Part shown: positions 7,642-15,930 of the stretch, in pieces
Position numbering within the stretch: position 1 is the stretch's first letter
Layout: every line of letters begins with the position of its first letter
Source: Haloferax sp046557615
GTDB taxonomy: Archaea; Halobacteriota; Halobacteria; Halobacteriales; Haloferacaceae
Direction: 5' to 3'
Assembly (NCBI RefSeq): GCF_046557615.1
Contig: NZ_JBKIII010000001.1
Span: 1,488,001 to 1,552,000, forward strand
Length of the DNA stretch: 64,000 nucleotides
Program-made: the position numbers and the translations under genes
Notes under the pieces: model-generated
What the model was told of the DNA's origin: nothing
Databases searched by the model: none
Seen by the model: only the letters and a program-made list of their open reading frames with translations

Positions 7642-8280
7642 TTAGGCCGGGAGGTGACGCGTCTCGTTTTCTGCGATTACGTGATATTCGGACACTTCGG
7701 TCTCTTCGTCGGCCTCGATAGCGAGTTCGAACAGACTCGCGTTTTCGACCGAGAGGTCGAGCATCGTCGTCTCGATGTCGAGGCCGTGAAGCTTGCCGAG
7801 AATGAGGCGAATCGGTCCGCCATGCGTGACGACGACTGCCGTCTCGTCGGCTTCGAGCGACGCTGAGAGCCCCTCGAACGCGGTGATGACTCGACGTTGG
7901 GTGTCGATAATACTCTCGCCGCTCGGTGGGCGTTCGCGGGCGGCGGGTGCGCCGACTTGGTTGAGCGCGTACTGCGGGTAGGTCCTAAAGAGGTCATCTG
8001 CCAACAGACCTTGCAGTGACCCAACGTCGCGTTCGCGCCACGACGGGTCGAACGCGGGTTCGATATCGAGTTCACTCACGAGTGGACGAGCCGTCTCTTG
8101 GGCGCGTTCGAGGTCCGAAGAGATGACGCGGTCGATTTCGTAGTTTGTTGCGACGTGCGTCGCAAGCGCCTGTACCTGCGCCTGACCACGGTCGGTCAGT
8201 GAGGTAGGCGCCCATCCTTGTACTCGCCCAGCACGGTTCCACGTGGTCTCGCCGTGTCGGGCGAGTAGGAGGGTTGCCAT
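7642..8280 (-). CDS. Histidine phosphatase family (phosphoglycerate mutase-like) protein
   Basis: A 212-residue protein of the branch-1 histidine phosphatase superfamily. The catalytic RHG motif is in LLLARHGETTWNRAGR at the N-terminus, the acid region is in SWRERDVGSLQG, and the second catalytic His is in VVVTHGGPIRLIL. Members hydrolyse phosphomonoesters, and substrates range from sugar phosphates to alpha-ribazole phosphate. The sequence does not fix the substrate. It converges with larE with a 9-bp gap and is divergent from the SRPBCC gene. Confidence 0.9.
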   Translation of the reverse strand: MATLLLARHGETTWNRAGRVQGWAPTSLTDRGQAQVQALATHVATNYEIDRVISSDLERAQETARPLVSELDIEPAFDPSWRERDVGSLQGLLADDLFRTYPQYALNQVGAPAARERPPSGESIIDTQRRVITAFEGLSASLEADETAVVVTHGGPIRLILGKLHGLDIETTMLDLSVENASLFELAIEADEETEVSEYHVIAENETRHLPA

Positions 8281-8351
8281 AGGTCGTCTCTTACCTCACC
8301 GGTTATCAACCTTTGCGCGTGATTCACGCTCTCAGACGACGAAGAGTGTGT

Positions 8352-8825
8352 ATGGCTCACGAACTTTCGACCACTATCGACATCGACGCGCCACCGACCG
8401 ACGTGTGGGCGGTTCTCCTTGATTTCGACCACTATCCCGACTGGAATCCCTTCATGCGCATCGCGGGTCGGGCGAACGAAGGAGCGACCCTGACGGTCCA
8501 CATGCAACCACCCGGTGGCCGCGAATCGGTGTTCACGCCCGACGTGGTTGGCTGTGAGCCGAATCGCGAACTCCGCTGGCTTGGCCACCTGTTTACCCCC
8601 GGCATCTTCGACGGTGAACACCGATTCCACCTCGAACCGCTCGACGGTGGCGAACGAACCCGCTTCACCCACGCCGAGCGATTTACAGGGCTGTTTGCGG
8701 GCCTCGTTCTCCGGTTCATCGGCGAGCAGACGCGAGCAGGATTCATCGAGATGAACGAGGCGCTGAAAGCGCGCGTCGAAGAGCCGAACGGTACAGAGAA
8801 ACGAGAGGCGACGGAATCGGCGTAG
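8352..8825 (+). CDS. SRPBCC-fold (START-like) protein
   Basis: A 157-residue protein of the SRPBCC superfamily. It starts HELSTTIDIDAPPTDVWAVL, has the usual FDHYPDWNPFM loop, and ends with a long C-terminal helix after RFTHAERFTGLFAG. The fold makes a deep hydrophobic ligand pocket; family members are polyketide cyclases, lipid carriers and Aha1-like factors. Ligand unknown. The ATG at 8352 is chosen over an upstream TTG because the fold begins directly after it. Confidence 0.85.
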   Translation: MAHELSTTIDIDAPPTDVWAVLLDFDHYPDWNPFMRIAGRANEGATLTVHMQPPGGRESVFTPDVVGCEPNRELRWLGHLFTPGIFDGEHRFHLEPLDGGERTRFTHAERFTGLFAGLVLRFIGEQTRAGFIEMNEALKARVEEPNGTEKREATESA

Positions 8826-8868
8826 TCCCTACAGAGTCGTAGTCACCGACTGTGTGGAGTGCTGAAAT

Positions 8869-9177
8869 CTACGACGACTGCAACGGTTCGTCACAGACCC
8901 GACACGAGCGACGAGTCGGTTTCTCCAGTGACTGGCAGTTCGGACACTGGATAAGTCCTGTTCGAGAGTGTCGTGTTTCTGCTGGTGATGTGTCGTAGGT
9001 TCGGTCTCTCCCGATATTGAAGTAGAGAAGTAACCCGAGAGGGCCACCGACGAACACCGAGAGTCCCCAGAGAAAGGCGTTGTGAGAACTGCGGTTCGAC
9101 GCGTCGAGGCTAACCCACGCGCTCACGACGAGCCACAGCGGAACGGCCAACAGAAGCACGGAGACGACATCAGCCAT
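8869..9177 (-). CDS. Two-helix membrane protein with C-terminal zinc ribbon
   Basis: A 102-residue protein. Two membrane helices (VVSVLLLAVPLWLVVSAWVS and LWGLSVFVGGPLGLLLYF) lead to a cytoplasmic zinc ribbon with CPNCQSLEKPTRRSCRVCDEPL, four cysteines in two knuckles. Haloarchaeal membrane zinc ribbons of this kind are common and uncharacterised. It may recruit a partner to the membrane, but nothing here identifies it. It stands alone between convergent and tatC genes. Confidence 0.75.
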   Translation of the reverse strand: MADVVSVLLLAVPLWLVVSAWVSLDASNRSSHNAFLWGLSVFVGGPLGLLLYFNIGRDRTYDTSPAETRHSRTGLIQCPNCQSLEKPTRRSCRVCDEPLQSS

Positions 9178-9268
9178 TCTGTCAGATACTTAACTTCCGG
9201 GCGATAATTCTTCTGGCTTGGGTCGGACATACTACCAGCTATCGAACAGCTAAAACGCCGAGAGAGGG

Positions 9269-10540
9269 TTAGTTACCCGTCCACCGGAGAATCGCAAGCG
9301 TCCCTTCGAACAGCACAATCATCGTGATTGCGATGAGGATGGGGGCCATCCCGGTCGGGTCGGGGCTAACGAGGAACGCGATGCCGAGGAACGCGCCCCA
9401 AAACAGGAGGCGACGGTTTTCGAGCCACGTCCGCGTGACCAGTTTCATCATGATGGCCAACTGCACGAACAGTGGAATCTGGAACACGATGGCCAGATAG
9501 CCCATCAGGATGAGGATGAGGTTGAATGTCTCTTTGAGGCCGAATGCGATGACTGCGGTCCCTTCGGTGTAGGACGTAAAGTACGCGAAAATCGCGGGGA
9601 GGACGATGAGGTGAGCGAAGAGGACACCGACCAGCGCGAGGATGAGACTCGTCGGAACAGCGGCGAGGTAGTACTTGCGCTCGCGCTTGTAGAGTCCGGG
9701 ACGCATGAACAGATACGTCTCGTAGACGAAGACGGGCAGACCGATGACCGTCCCCGCGAGTCCGGCGACTTTCAGCTTCGTGATGATGAGTTCGAGCGGA
9801 CCGTAGAGGCGGGGGCGACGCGATTCGATGGCGTCTGCACCGGGAATGTGAGAGTTCCACAGGAAGTTGATGACGTCCGTCGCGCTCGGGAGGTTCAATC
9901 CGAACAGCGCGTTGGCGATGTCGGCACCGGGGAAGAGGAGGAGCGTGACGAACCCAGCGACACCCAAGACGACCGCGACCCGCCGGACCATCTCTTCGAT
10001 GTGGGCGGTCAGCGGCATCTCTTGGTCGGTGTCGGGGCCGCCACCGACGAGTCCGTCGTCGAAGTCATCGGTGTACGCGTCTTCGGGTTCTGCTTGGAGT
10101 TCGGGTTGCGTCTTGGTCAGCGACGAGCCAGGCTCGTCGGAGTCACCCTCCTCGCCGTCTTCGCTTGTCTGTTCGTCTTTCCTGACGAGATTTCCATCCT
10201 CGTCGGTCTCGACCAGACTCTGGTCGCTGTGACCGGTCTCGGACTCGTCGTCCGTCTCTCCGTCAGGCGCAGCGTCTTCGTCAGCCTCGTCGGAGCCGAG
10301 TTCTGACTCTTCAGGTGGCGTGACACGCCCGTAAACCGGCTCGGTCGAGGAAGAATCAGAGTCGTCGCTGTCGCTGTCGTCCGGCGCAGCATCGACGTCA
10401 GTAGTCTCGTCGTCCTCGTCGTCGAGGGTCCCGTCGCCATCACCGTCGTCGTCGAGTGCCGGTGGATGGCGCTCAGTCGTCGAGACTGGCGGCTCACGTT
10501 CGTCTGCAGAGGGCCCGTCGTCTCGTTCGTCCTCCGCCAT
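9269..10540 (-). CDS. tatC: TatC, single-domain twin-arginine translocase subunit with acidic N-terminus
   Basis: A 423-residue protein. Residues 1 to about 165 are a low-complexity acidic Ser/Asp/Glu/Thr region; residues about 170-420 are a normal TatC core of six membrane helices, beginning MPLTAHIEEMVRRVAVVLG (the conserved first cytoplasmic helix) and including the GPLELIITKLKVA loop and VFQIPLFVQLAIM. TatC binds the twin-arginine signal and scaffolds export of folded proteins. The core is normal length; the acidic extension is what enlarges the protein. It is divergent from the double TatC gene, with 131 bp shared upstream DNA. Confidence 0.95.
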   Translation of the reverse strand: MAEDERDDGPSADEREPPVSTTERHPPALDDDGDGDGTLDDEDDETTDVDAAPDDSDSDDSDSSSTEPVYGRVTPPEESELGSDEADEDAAPDGETDDESETGHSDQSLVETDEDGNLVRKDEQTSEDGEEGDSDEPGSSLTKTQPELQAEPEDAYTDDFDDGLVGGGPDTDQEMPLTAHIEEMVRRVAVVLGVAGFVTLLLFPGADIANALFGLNLPSATDVINFLWNSHIPGADAIESRRPRLYGPLELIITKLKVAGLAGTVIGLPVFVYETYLFMRPGLYKRERKYYLAAVPTSLILALVGVLFAHLIVLPAIFAYFTSYTEGTAVIAFGLKETFNLILILMGYLAIVFQIPLFVQLAIMMKLVTRTWLENRRLLFWGAFLGIAFLVSPDPTGMAPILIAITMIVLFEGTLAILRWTGN

Positions 10541-10671
10541 TCAGGTGATGTAGGCAACCGGCGAGTTATAGGTCTTTTCGGATGGCTCCGTCGCTCATCG
10601 AGAGACGACGCCACGTGACTGCGCCGTCGCGGTGAAAAAGATTGATAACGGCCAAACTGCTTTCACCGCGT

Positions 10672-12825
10672 ATGTCTAGCGCCCTCGATGACGACACCCA
10701 AGCGGCCCTCTCGGCAGGCCGAGAGACCGCCGGAGCGATGCTCAGAGCGGCGCAAAAAGACCTCCAGAAGGTCTTTATCGTCTTTCTCATCGGGTTTTTA
10801 GGCTCGTTCTACGCGCTGCGCCTCTACGTCTGGGACTTCTTCAAGGGCATAACGTACGCGCAGATGAACGACGCGGTCGCCGGTGAGGTCGAAATTATCG
10901 CTCAAACACCGTTCGACGTCATCCTCTTACAGGCGAAAATCGGGATGGTCGTCGGGATTATCATGGCACTGCCGCCGTTCATCTACTACGCGCGGGACGC
11001 GCTGAAGGCCCGCGGAGCGTGGCCACGGTCACCAGTAGCCCCGTGGAAACTCGTACTCATCGGCGTCAGTATGGTCGTGCTGTTTATCGTCGGCGTCGCC
11101 TACGGCTACTTCGTCTTCTTCCCGTTCACGTTCGCGTTCCTCGCACAGAACGCCGACGCCGCAGGCTTCGCGCCGACGTACTCTATCGTCAAGTGGGCAC
11201 AGTTCATCTTCCTGCTCACCCTCTCGTTCGGACTTGCGAGCCAACTCCCGCTCGCGATGACGGGACTGTCGTACGCTGAAATCGTCCCCTACGAACTCTT
11301 CCGCGACAAGTGGCGTCACGCCGCCGTCGGCATCTTCGCGTTCGGTGCGCTGTTCACGCCGCCGGACCCCTTCACGCAAATCATGTGGGCTGTGCCGGTG
11401 CTGACGCTCTACGGAATCAGCCTGTACCTCACAAAAATCGTCGTCACGGCCAAGCGCGGCAGCGAGAAGATGGACATCGCGGCGACCGCAAAGTACCACT
11501 GGAATCTCTTGGCTGGCGTCGGTGTCGTGGCTGGACTGCTCGTCTACGCCTTCTACGAGTACGGCGGCGTCGCGCTGGCGAACGTCGGACTCGACTACAT
11601 CGGCAGCGACTACTTCTTCCTCGAACCCGGTTCACAGATTTCGCTCGGCGCGTTCGTCGTCGCAGGCGGCATCGTCGGGCTGGTCCTCGGCCTCGGCTAC
11701 CTCGTCTACCGCGACATCGAGCGATTAGAACGGACAAAAATCGGTGTCGGTGACCCGACGAAACTCGACCTCGGCGCGCTCGACGCGGACGGTATCCGCG
11801 CAGCACCGCCGGAAGCCTTCACCGACGTCGACGAGGACCGCGCGATGGCGCTCGCCTCGGCGGCAATCGACGAGGGCAACAACGACAAAGCACAGGCGAT
11901 CCTCGACCGCTTTGACGAAGCCGAAGCCGAGAGAGAGGCCGCAGCAGAGTCCGAGGACCAACCGGACGAACTCGAAGACCGTACCACTCGCGCTGGGACT
12001 GCGTTCTTCTCTGAACTCACCGATGGCGAGACCGACGAAGACGACATCGGCGGCTACTACACCGACATCGCGTTCATCGTCGAATCGCTCACCTCCAGAG
12101 CGTTCTGGGTCGTCGGCTGGTTCATGGCCGTCCTCGCCGTGACGTTCGGGTGGCTCTACACCGGCGGTATCAAAATCGTCTACGACGACTTCCTGCGAAG
12201 CCTTCCGGCGGCCGTTCGCCCCGAAGAAGTGCTGAACGTCGTCGCCCTCCACCCGATGGAGGCACTCATCTTCGAAGTGAAGTTCTCGACTATCGTGGCC
12301 GCACTGGCGACACTCCCGCTCGTCGCGTACTTCGCGTGGCCCGCGCTCCGCGAGCGCAACGTCGTCCGCCAGCGCCGCCGGACCGTCTTCCTCTGGACCG
12401 GCGCACTGACTGCTGGTCTGCTCGGTGGGTTCGTACTCGGGTACAACTACGTCGCACCCGGTGTCATCACGTTCCTCGTCGAGGACGCCATCGCCGCAGA
12501 GATGATTATCGCCTACCGCATCACCAACTTCTTCTGGCTCATCTTCTTCACGACGGCTGGTATCGGCCTGCTGGCGGACGTGCCAGTGTTGATGGTGTTG
12601 CTCAACAGCGCGGGCATCACCTACGATATGATGCGGAACCGCTGGCGAGAAGTCACGGTGCTTATCCTCGCCCTCTCGGCGATATTCACCCCCGCGAGCA
12701 TCACGACGATGTTCATGGTGACGATTCCGCTGATGGCCGCCTACGGCGCCGGACTCGGCATCCTCTTCGTGGTCACGCTCGGTGGTCGCCGGAATCTCGC
12801 TCCGGCACGCGGTGCGGCAGAGTAA
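10672..12825 (+). CDS. tatC: Tandem TatC fusion (TatCt-type translocase subunit)
   Basis: A 717-residue protein with two TatC-like domains in one chain. The first spans residues about 15-265 (AAQKDLQKVFIVFLIGFLG, then LPLAMTGLSYAEIVPYELF and FTPPDPFTQIMWAVPVL). Two extra membrane segments follow (YHWNLLAGVGVVAGLLVYAF and ISLGAFVVAGGIVGLVLGLG), then an acidic cytoplasmic linker. The second TatC domain covers residues about 475-710 (LADVPVLMVLLNSAGI, FTPASITTMFMVTIP). Such fusions are known only from haloarchaea, which export most secreted proteins folded through Tat. The ATG at 10672 is preferred to an upstream in-frame start at 10642. Confidence 0.95.
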   Translation: MSSALDDDTQAALSAGRETAGAMLRAAQKDLQKVFIVFLIGFLGSFYALRLYVWDFFKGITYAQMNDAVAGEVEIIAQTPFDVILLQAKIGMVVGIIMALPPFIYYARDALKARGAWPRSPVAPWKLVLIGVSMVVLFIVGVAYGYFVFFPFTFAFLAQNADAAGFAPTYSIVKWAQFIFLLTLSFGLASQLPLAMTGLSYAEIVPYELFRDKWRHAAVGIFAFGALFTPPDPFTQIMWAVPVLTLYGISLYLTKIVVTAKRGSEKMDIAATAKYHWNLLAGVGVVAGLLVYAFYEYGGVALANVGLDYIGSDYFFLEPGSQISLGAFVVAGGIVGLVLGLGYLVYRDIERLERTKIGVGDPTKLDLGALDADGIRAAPPEAFTDVDEDRAMALASAAIDEGNNDKAQAILDRFDEAEAEREAAAESEDQPDELEDRTTRAGTAFFSELTDGETDEDDIGGYYTDIAFIVESLTSRAFWVVGWFMAVLAVTFGWLYTGGIKIVYDDFLRSLPAAVRPEEVLNVVALHPMEALIFEVKFSTIVAALATLPLVAYFAWPALRERNVVRQRRRTVFLWTGALTAGLLGGFVLGYNYVAPGVITFLVEDAIAAEMIIAYRITNFFWLIFFTTAGIGLLADVPVLMVLLNSAGITYDMMRNRWREVTVLILALSAIFTPASITTMFMVTIPLMAAYGAGLGILFVVTLGGRRNLAPARGAAE

Positions 12826-12905
12826 CAGCCCATCCTGTCAAACCGCTATATTGTAAAGCCTGAGGCCTTGAAAAGGCGTAAGTATTCTCGTGAGAATCGC
12901 CAGGT

Positions 12906-13082
12906 ATGGCCAAAATAAGCGTCGAGATTCCCGACGAGTTGCTCGCAGACCTCGACGAGCACGTCGGTGAGGACAAGAAATTCGTCAACCGAAGCGACGC
13001 AGTTCGCGCATCGGTCCGTAAAACGCTCGACATTCTCGACCAAATCGACGAACGTCACAATCGACTAGATACCAATGAGTGA
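12906..13082 (+). CDS. Ribbon-helix-helix (CopG/MetJ/Arc) regulator, 58 aa
   Basis: A 58-residue protein beginning AKISVEIPDELLADLDEHV (DNA-contacting beta strand and helix A), then FVNRSDAVRASVRKTLDILD (turn and helix B). This is the full ribbon-helix-helix fold with a short charged tail. RHH proteins bind operators as dimers of dimers. The stop overlaps the next start by 8 bp, so it is translationally coupled to the YhhQ-type transporter and is likely its regulator. The latter is inference from gene order. Confidence 0.85.
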   Translation: MAKISVEIPDELLADLDEHVGEDKKFVNRSDAVRASVRKTLDILDQIDERHNRLDTNE

Positions 13083-13794
13083 GAGTCGTGCAGGAACCGG
13101 GCAAATCGTCCTCGTCGGTCTGTTCATCACGGCGCTGACGACGGCACAGTTGACCGCCTCGAAGCTCTTGGCTATCCCGCTCCCGTCGGCGATTGGTGAA
13201 CTTCCCGTGATTGGGCCCGCTATCATCATGCCCGGTGCGGCGTTGGCGTACGCGCTCACGTTCTTCGCCTCCGATTGTTATGCCGAGTTGTATGGTCGCC
13301 GCCCAGCCCAAATCATGGTCAACGTCGGCTTTGCGATGAACTTCGTCTTGCTCGGACTCGTCTGGAGTACGATTGCCGCACCCGCCGCCGACACCGAGTT
13401 CGCCACTCAGTTCGCGAACGTGCTTGGGTCGGGAACGAACATCGTCGCCGGAAGTCTACTCGCCTACCTCGTGAGTCAGAACTGGGACGTCATCGTCTTC
13501 CACAGCATCCGCGACATGACCGACGGTGCGTACTTGTGGCTCCGAAACATCCTCTCTACGGCGACGAGTCAAGCCATCGACACGGTCATTTTCGTCGGCG
13601 TCGCGTTCTACGTCGCGCCGACCGTCCTCGGTATCGGAACTGCCTTCCCCGGCAGCGTGCTTATCTCGCTCATCGCCGGACAGTACCTCCTGAAACTGCT
13701 CATCGCGTTCGTCGATACACCGTTCGTCTACGCTGTCGTCAGCCTGTTTGGCGACGAAAGCACCGAATCGACCGACGGGTGGGTCGCAGACTAA
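13075..13794 (+). CDS. VUT/YhhQ family queuosine-archaeosine precursor transporter
   Basis: A 239-residue membrane protein with six or seven helices. Diagnostic features are TASKLLAIPLPS near the N-terminus, ALTFFASDCYAELYGRRPAQ, and HSIRDMTDGAYLWLRNILST followed by SQAIDTVIFVGVAF. In bacteria YhhQ imports preQ0/preQ1 for queuosine. Archaea use preQ0 to make archaeosine in tRNA, so precursor salvage is the likely role here. It overlaps the upstream RHH gene by 8 bp. Confidence 0.88.
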   Translation: MSESRAGTGQIVLVGLFITALTTAQLTASKLLAIPLPSAIGELPVIGPAIIMPGAALAYALTFFASDCYAELYGRRPAQIMVNVGFAMNFVLLGLVWSTIAAPAADTEFATQFANVLGSGTNIVAGSLLAYLVSQNWDVIVFHSIRDMTDGAYLWLRNILSTATSQAIDTVIFVGVAFYVAPTVLGIGTAFPGSVLISLIAGQYLLKLLIAFVDTPFVYAVVSLFGDESTESTDGWVAD

Positions 13795-13844
13795 TTTCGC
13801 TTCGACGCACGTCTTATCTCTTTTGGTAGCATACCACACGGCGT

Positions 13845-14021
13845 ATGGCCGATGAGCGCCGCGTCCGACTCACAGAACTCGACGGAATGGAGATGGGCAT
13901 TCGTTGTCCGAACTGTGGGACGTACACGTCGTTTGGAGATATTCTTGCGACAGGAGCGTGTCGAGGGGGCTGGCGAGGGTGCGCCACGAGACTTCAACTC
14001 GACCTTGTAATTATAGAGTAA
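13845..14021 (+). CDS. Small zinc-finger-like protein (58 aa)
   Basis: A 58-residue protein reading MADERRVRLTELDGMEMGI, then RCPNCGTYTSFGDI, then GACRGGWRGCATRLQLDL. Cysteines occur as CPNC plus two later single Cys (ACRGGWRGC), enough for one zinc site. It belongs to the haloarchaeal micro zinc-protein class and has no assigned function. The start ATG follows a short spacer after the transporter gene, 50 bp away, so it may be in the same transcript. Confidence 0.7.
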   Translation: MADERRVRLTELDGMEMGIRCPNCGTYTSFGDILATGACRGGWRGCATRLQLDLVIIE

Positions 14022-14080
14022 CGACGAACGCCGGGCAGTAAAATAAACCACGTGCGGGGCGCACACAAGGAGCCGAGCGC

Positions 14081-14854
14081 TTACTCGTCGAGTCGCTCTG
14101 CGAACGCGAACTTCGGCTTCACGTCGGTGATTTTGACGCGAACCGTCTCGCCGGTTTCAGTCCCAGAAACGAAAACAGTGAAGTCCTCGACTTTGGCGAT
14201 ACCGTCGCCCTCGCTTCCCACGTCGATGATTTCGACGTCCAATTCGTCGCCGGAGCGAACTGGTGCGGTGAGGTAGCGCTTGCCCACGAGATACTGCTCT
14301 GAAGAGCTGTCGCGCGAGGCGTTAGGTCGAATCGAGCGAACGTACTGGAAGCTCCCTTCCATCTCGGCGCGGAAGTCCGCGAGGTCGCGGCCGTCGAACA
14401 CCTTCACTGCGAAGTCGCCGCCGGTTGCGAGCAAGTCCTGTGCGACTTCGAACGCCTGCCGGGCGAGGTAAATCGAGCGAGCGTGGTCGAGCGAGTACTC
14501 GCCGGTCATGTTCGGTGCCATGTCAGAGACGACTGCGTTAGCGCCTTTCTCACCGATAATAGATTTGAGCTTGTCTTTCGTCTCGTCTTCGGTCATGTCG
14601 CCGCGGATGGTCTCGACGTTGGTTCTGTCGAGATTGCGGATACGCTGGAGGTCAACGCCAACGACTTTGCCGTTGTCTTTGACTTTCTCCGAGGCGACCT
14701 GAAGCCACCCACCGGGGGCGGCACCGAGGTCAACGACGATGTTGCCGGGGCCGAACAAGCCGACTTCCTCGTCGAGTTGTTTGAGCTTGTAGGCCGACCG
14801 GGCACGGTAGCCTTCCTGTTTGGCCTTGTTGTAGTAGTGGTCCTTGCGCGCCAT
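14081..14854 (-). CDS. rlmE: 23S rRNA (uridine-2'-O) methyltransferase RlmE with C-terminal TRAM domain
   Basis: A 257-residue protein. The N-terminal Rossmann methyltransferase begins DHYYNKAKQEGYRARSAYKL (first catalytic Lys in the YKL element) and has the SAM loop VVDLGAAPGGWLQVAS, then VVSDMAPNMTGEYSLDHARS and FAVKVFDGRDL. A C-terminal TRAM domain (VRSGDELDVEIIDVGSEGDG to KPKFAFAERL) adds RNA affinity, an archaeal feature absent from bacterial RlmE/RrmJ. It methylates the ribose of the A-loop uridine in 23S rRNA. Confidence 0.95.
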   Translation of the reverse strand: MARKDHYYNKAKQEGYRARSAYKLKQLDEEVGLFGPGNIVVDLGAAPGGWLQVASEKVKDNGKVVGVDLQRIRNLDRTNVETIRGDMTEDETKDKLKSIIGEKGANAVVSDMAPNMTGEYSLDHARSIYLARQAFEVAQDLLATGGDFAVKVFDGRDLADFRAEMEGSFQYVRSIRPNASRDSSSEQYLVGKRYLTAPVRSGDELDVEIIDVGSEGDGIAKVEDFTVFVSGTETGETVRVKITDVKPKFAFAERLDE

Positions 14855-14929
14855 CGTTGGCCACTCTAGCGTATCAGTCCGTAAACCGGCTTCGGCTTGT
14901 TTCGGCGCGTGTGAACCCGTTTCAGGATG

Positions 14930-15352
14930 TTACGACTCCAGCTCGTCGAAGAGTTCGCCAACCCGCCGCTCGATATCGTCTCGAATCTCGCGCACTCGTT
15001 CGGAATCCTGTCCGTCGGGGTCCGAAAGGTCCCAGTCGCGGGCGTCACCGCGCCACGTCATCGGGCAGATTCCCTCCGCAGAACAACCCATCGTGATGAC
15101 GATATCCACGTCCATGATTTCGTCTTCGGAAATCGCTCGTGGCGTCTCGTCAGCGAGGTCGATGCCAACTTCGGACATCGTTTCGACGACCACGTCGTGT
15201 ACGTTGTCGGCGGGGTCAGTCCCACCAGTCACGATGTCGGTTTGGTCTTCGACGCCGCGTCGGTCACGTTCGCGGCGAGCGAATGCAGTCGCCATCTGAC
15301 TCCGACCGGCGTTCTGGACGCAGACGAACGCGACACGCGTGTGTTCGTTCAT
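14930..15352 (-). CDS. Low-molecular-weight protein phosphatase / arsenate reductase (ArsC-type)
   Basis: A 140-residue protein of the LMW phosphatase fold. The P-loop is VCVQNAGRSQMATA near the N-terminus (C-x5-R-S, with Asn and Ala in the loop as in thioredoxin-coupled ArsC). DVDIVITMGCSAEGICPMT and DWDLSDPDGQDSERVREIRD supply the later Cys residues and the catalytic Asp-Pro region. The pattern favours arsenate reductase over tyrosine phosphatase. Its ATG overlaps the stop of the ArsR-type regulator by 4 bp, supporting a metalloid-response pair. Confidence 0.88.
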   Translation of the reverse strand: MNEHTRVAFVCVQNAGRSQMATAFARRERDRRGVEDQTDIVTGGTDPADNVHDVVVETMSEVGIDLADETPRAISEDEIMDVDIVITMGCSAEGICPMTWRGDARDWDLSDPDGQDSERVREIRDDIERRVGELFDELES

Positions 15353-15747
15353 TCGCTGTCACCTCGTTCGGCATCGAGCGCGCCGACGAGTCGCTCGGCC
15401 AGCGGCGTCGTCCGGTAGTACCGCCACGTCCCGTCTTTGCGGCGCGTGACGAGTCCGGCATCCGTGAGGTCCGAGAGCGCGTGGCTAATCGCGCTCTCGC
15501 TCACGTCGAACAGCGGCGTGAGTTCGCAGACACAGAGCTCGCCATCGGCGGCGGCGAGCAGGCGGGTGATGAGATAGCGGGTGTCGTTTCCGAGTGCTTT
15601 CATTGCCCCGAGGTCGCGGTCGTACTCGCTCGGAAGCCCATCTTTGAGCGCGGTTAACTCGTCGAGTCGGGCATCGACGTCGGTACTGCAACAAGAACCG
15701 ACCTCGTCTTCGATGAGGTGGCGAAGTCGTGTCGAGGCGTCTGCCAT
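15349..15747 (-). CDS. ArsR/SmtB family metalloregulator
   Basis: A 132-residue winged-helix regulator. The helix-turn-helix reads LTPLFDVSESAISHALSDL, with a wing in RRKDGTWRYYR. The canonical metal box appears as GELCVCELTPLF, two Cys that bind arsenite or soft metals. A second Cys pair is seen in DEVGSCCSTD at the N-terminus. It likely represses its own operon and the downstream arsC-type gene until metalloid binds. The ATG at 15747 is chosen because the upstream frame is Arg-rich non-coding sequence. Confidence 0.88.
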   Translation of the reverse strand: MADASTRLRHLIEDEVGSCCSTDVDARLDELTALKDGLPSEYDRDLGAMKALGNDTRYLITRLLAAADGELCVCELTPLFDVSESAISHALSDLTDAGLVTRRKDGTWRYYRTTPLAERLVGALDAERGDSE

Positions 15748-15897
15748 ACCTGCATGGTTGAGCAATCGTTCATATAGTTGTGTCGGCGTGGGCAATTGCA
15801 CCGAGAAGTCCCGGCTTTTTCCACCGACGATTCGCCCGGTCCGTTCTCGCGCACGCGAGAGGGCGCGCGGGAACAAGCTATGGAATCAAATCAGGAG

Positions 15898-15907
15898 TAT
15901 TTTTAAC
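15898..15907 (+). promoter_or_regulatory. TATA box of pcn
   Basis: TATTTTTAAC lies 24-33 bp before the pcn start codon at 15931, implying a leaderless mRNA. Confidence 0.65.
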
Positions 15908-15930
15908 ACCGCAATCGTACGACCGCACAT

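Noticed and set aside
10541..10671. Twin-arginine operator or riboswitch between the two tatC genes
   Set aside because: The 131-bp spacer shows only ordinary promoter-like AT patches and no conserved structure visible by eye.
15748..15876. N-terminal extension of the ArsR-type regulator
   Set aside because: The added residues are Arg-rich with no fold, and the promoter would have to lie within pcn upstream DNA.
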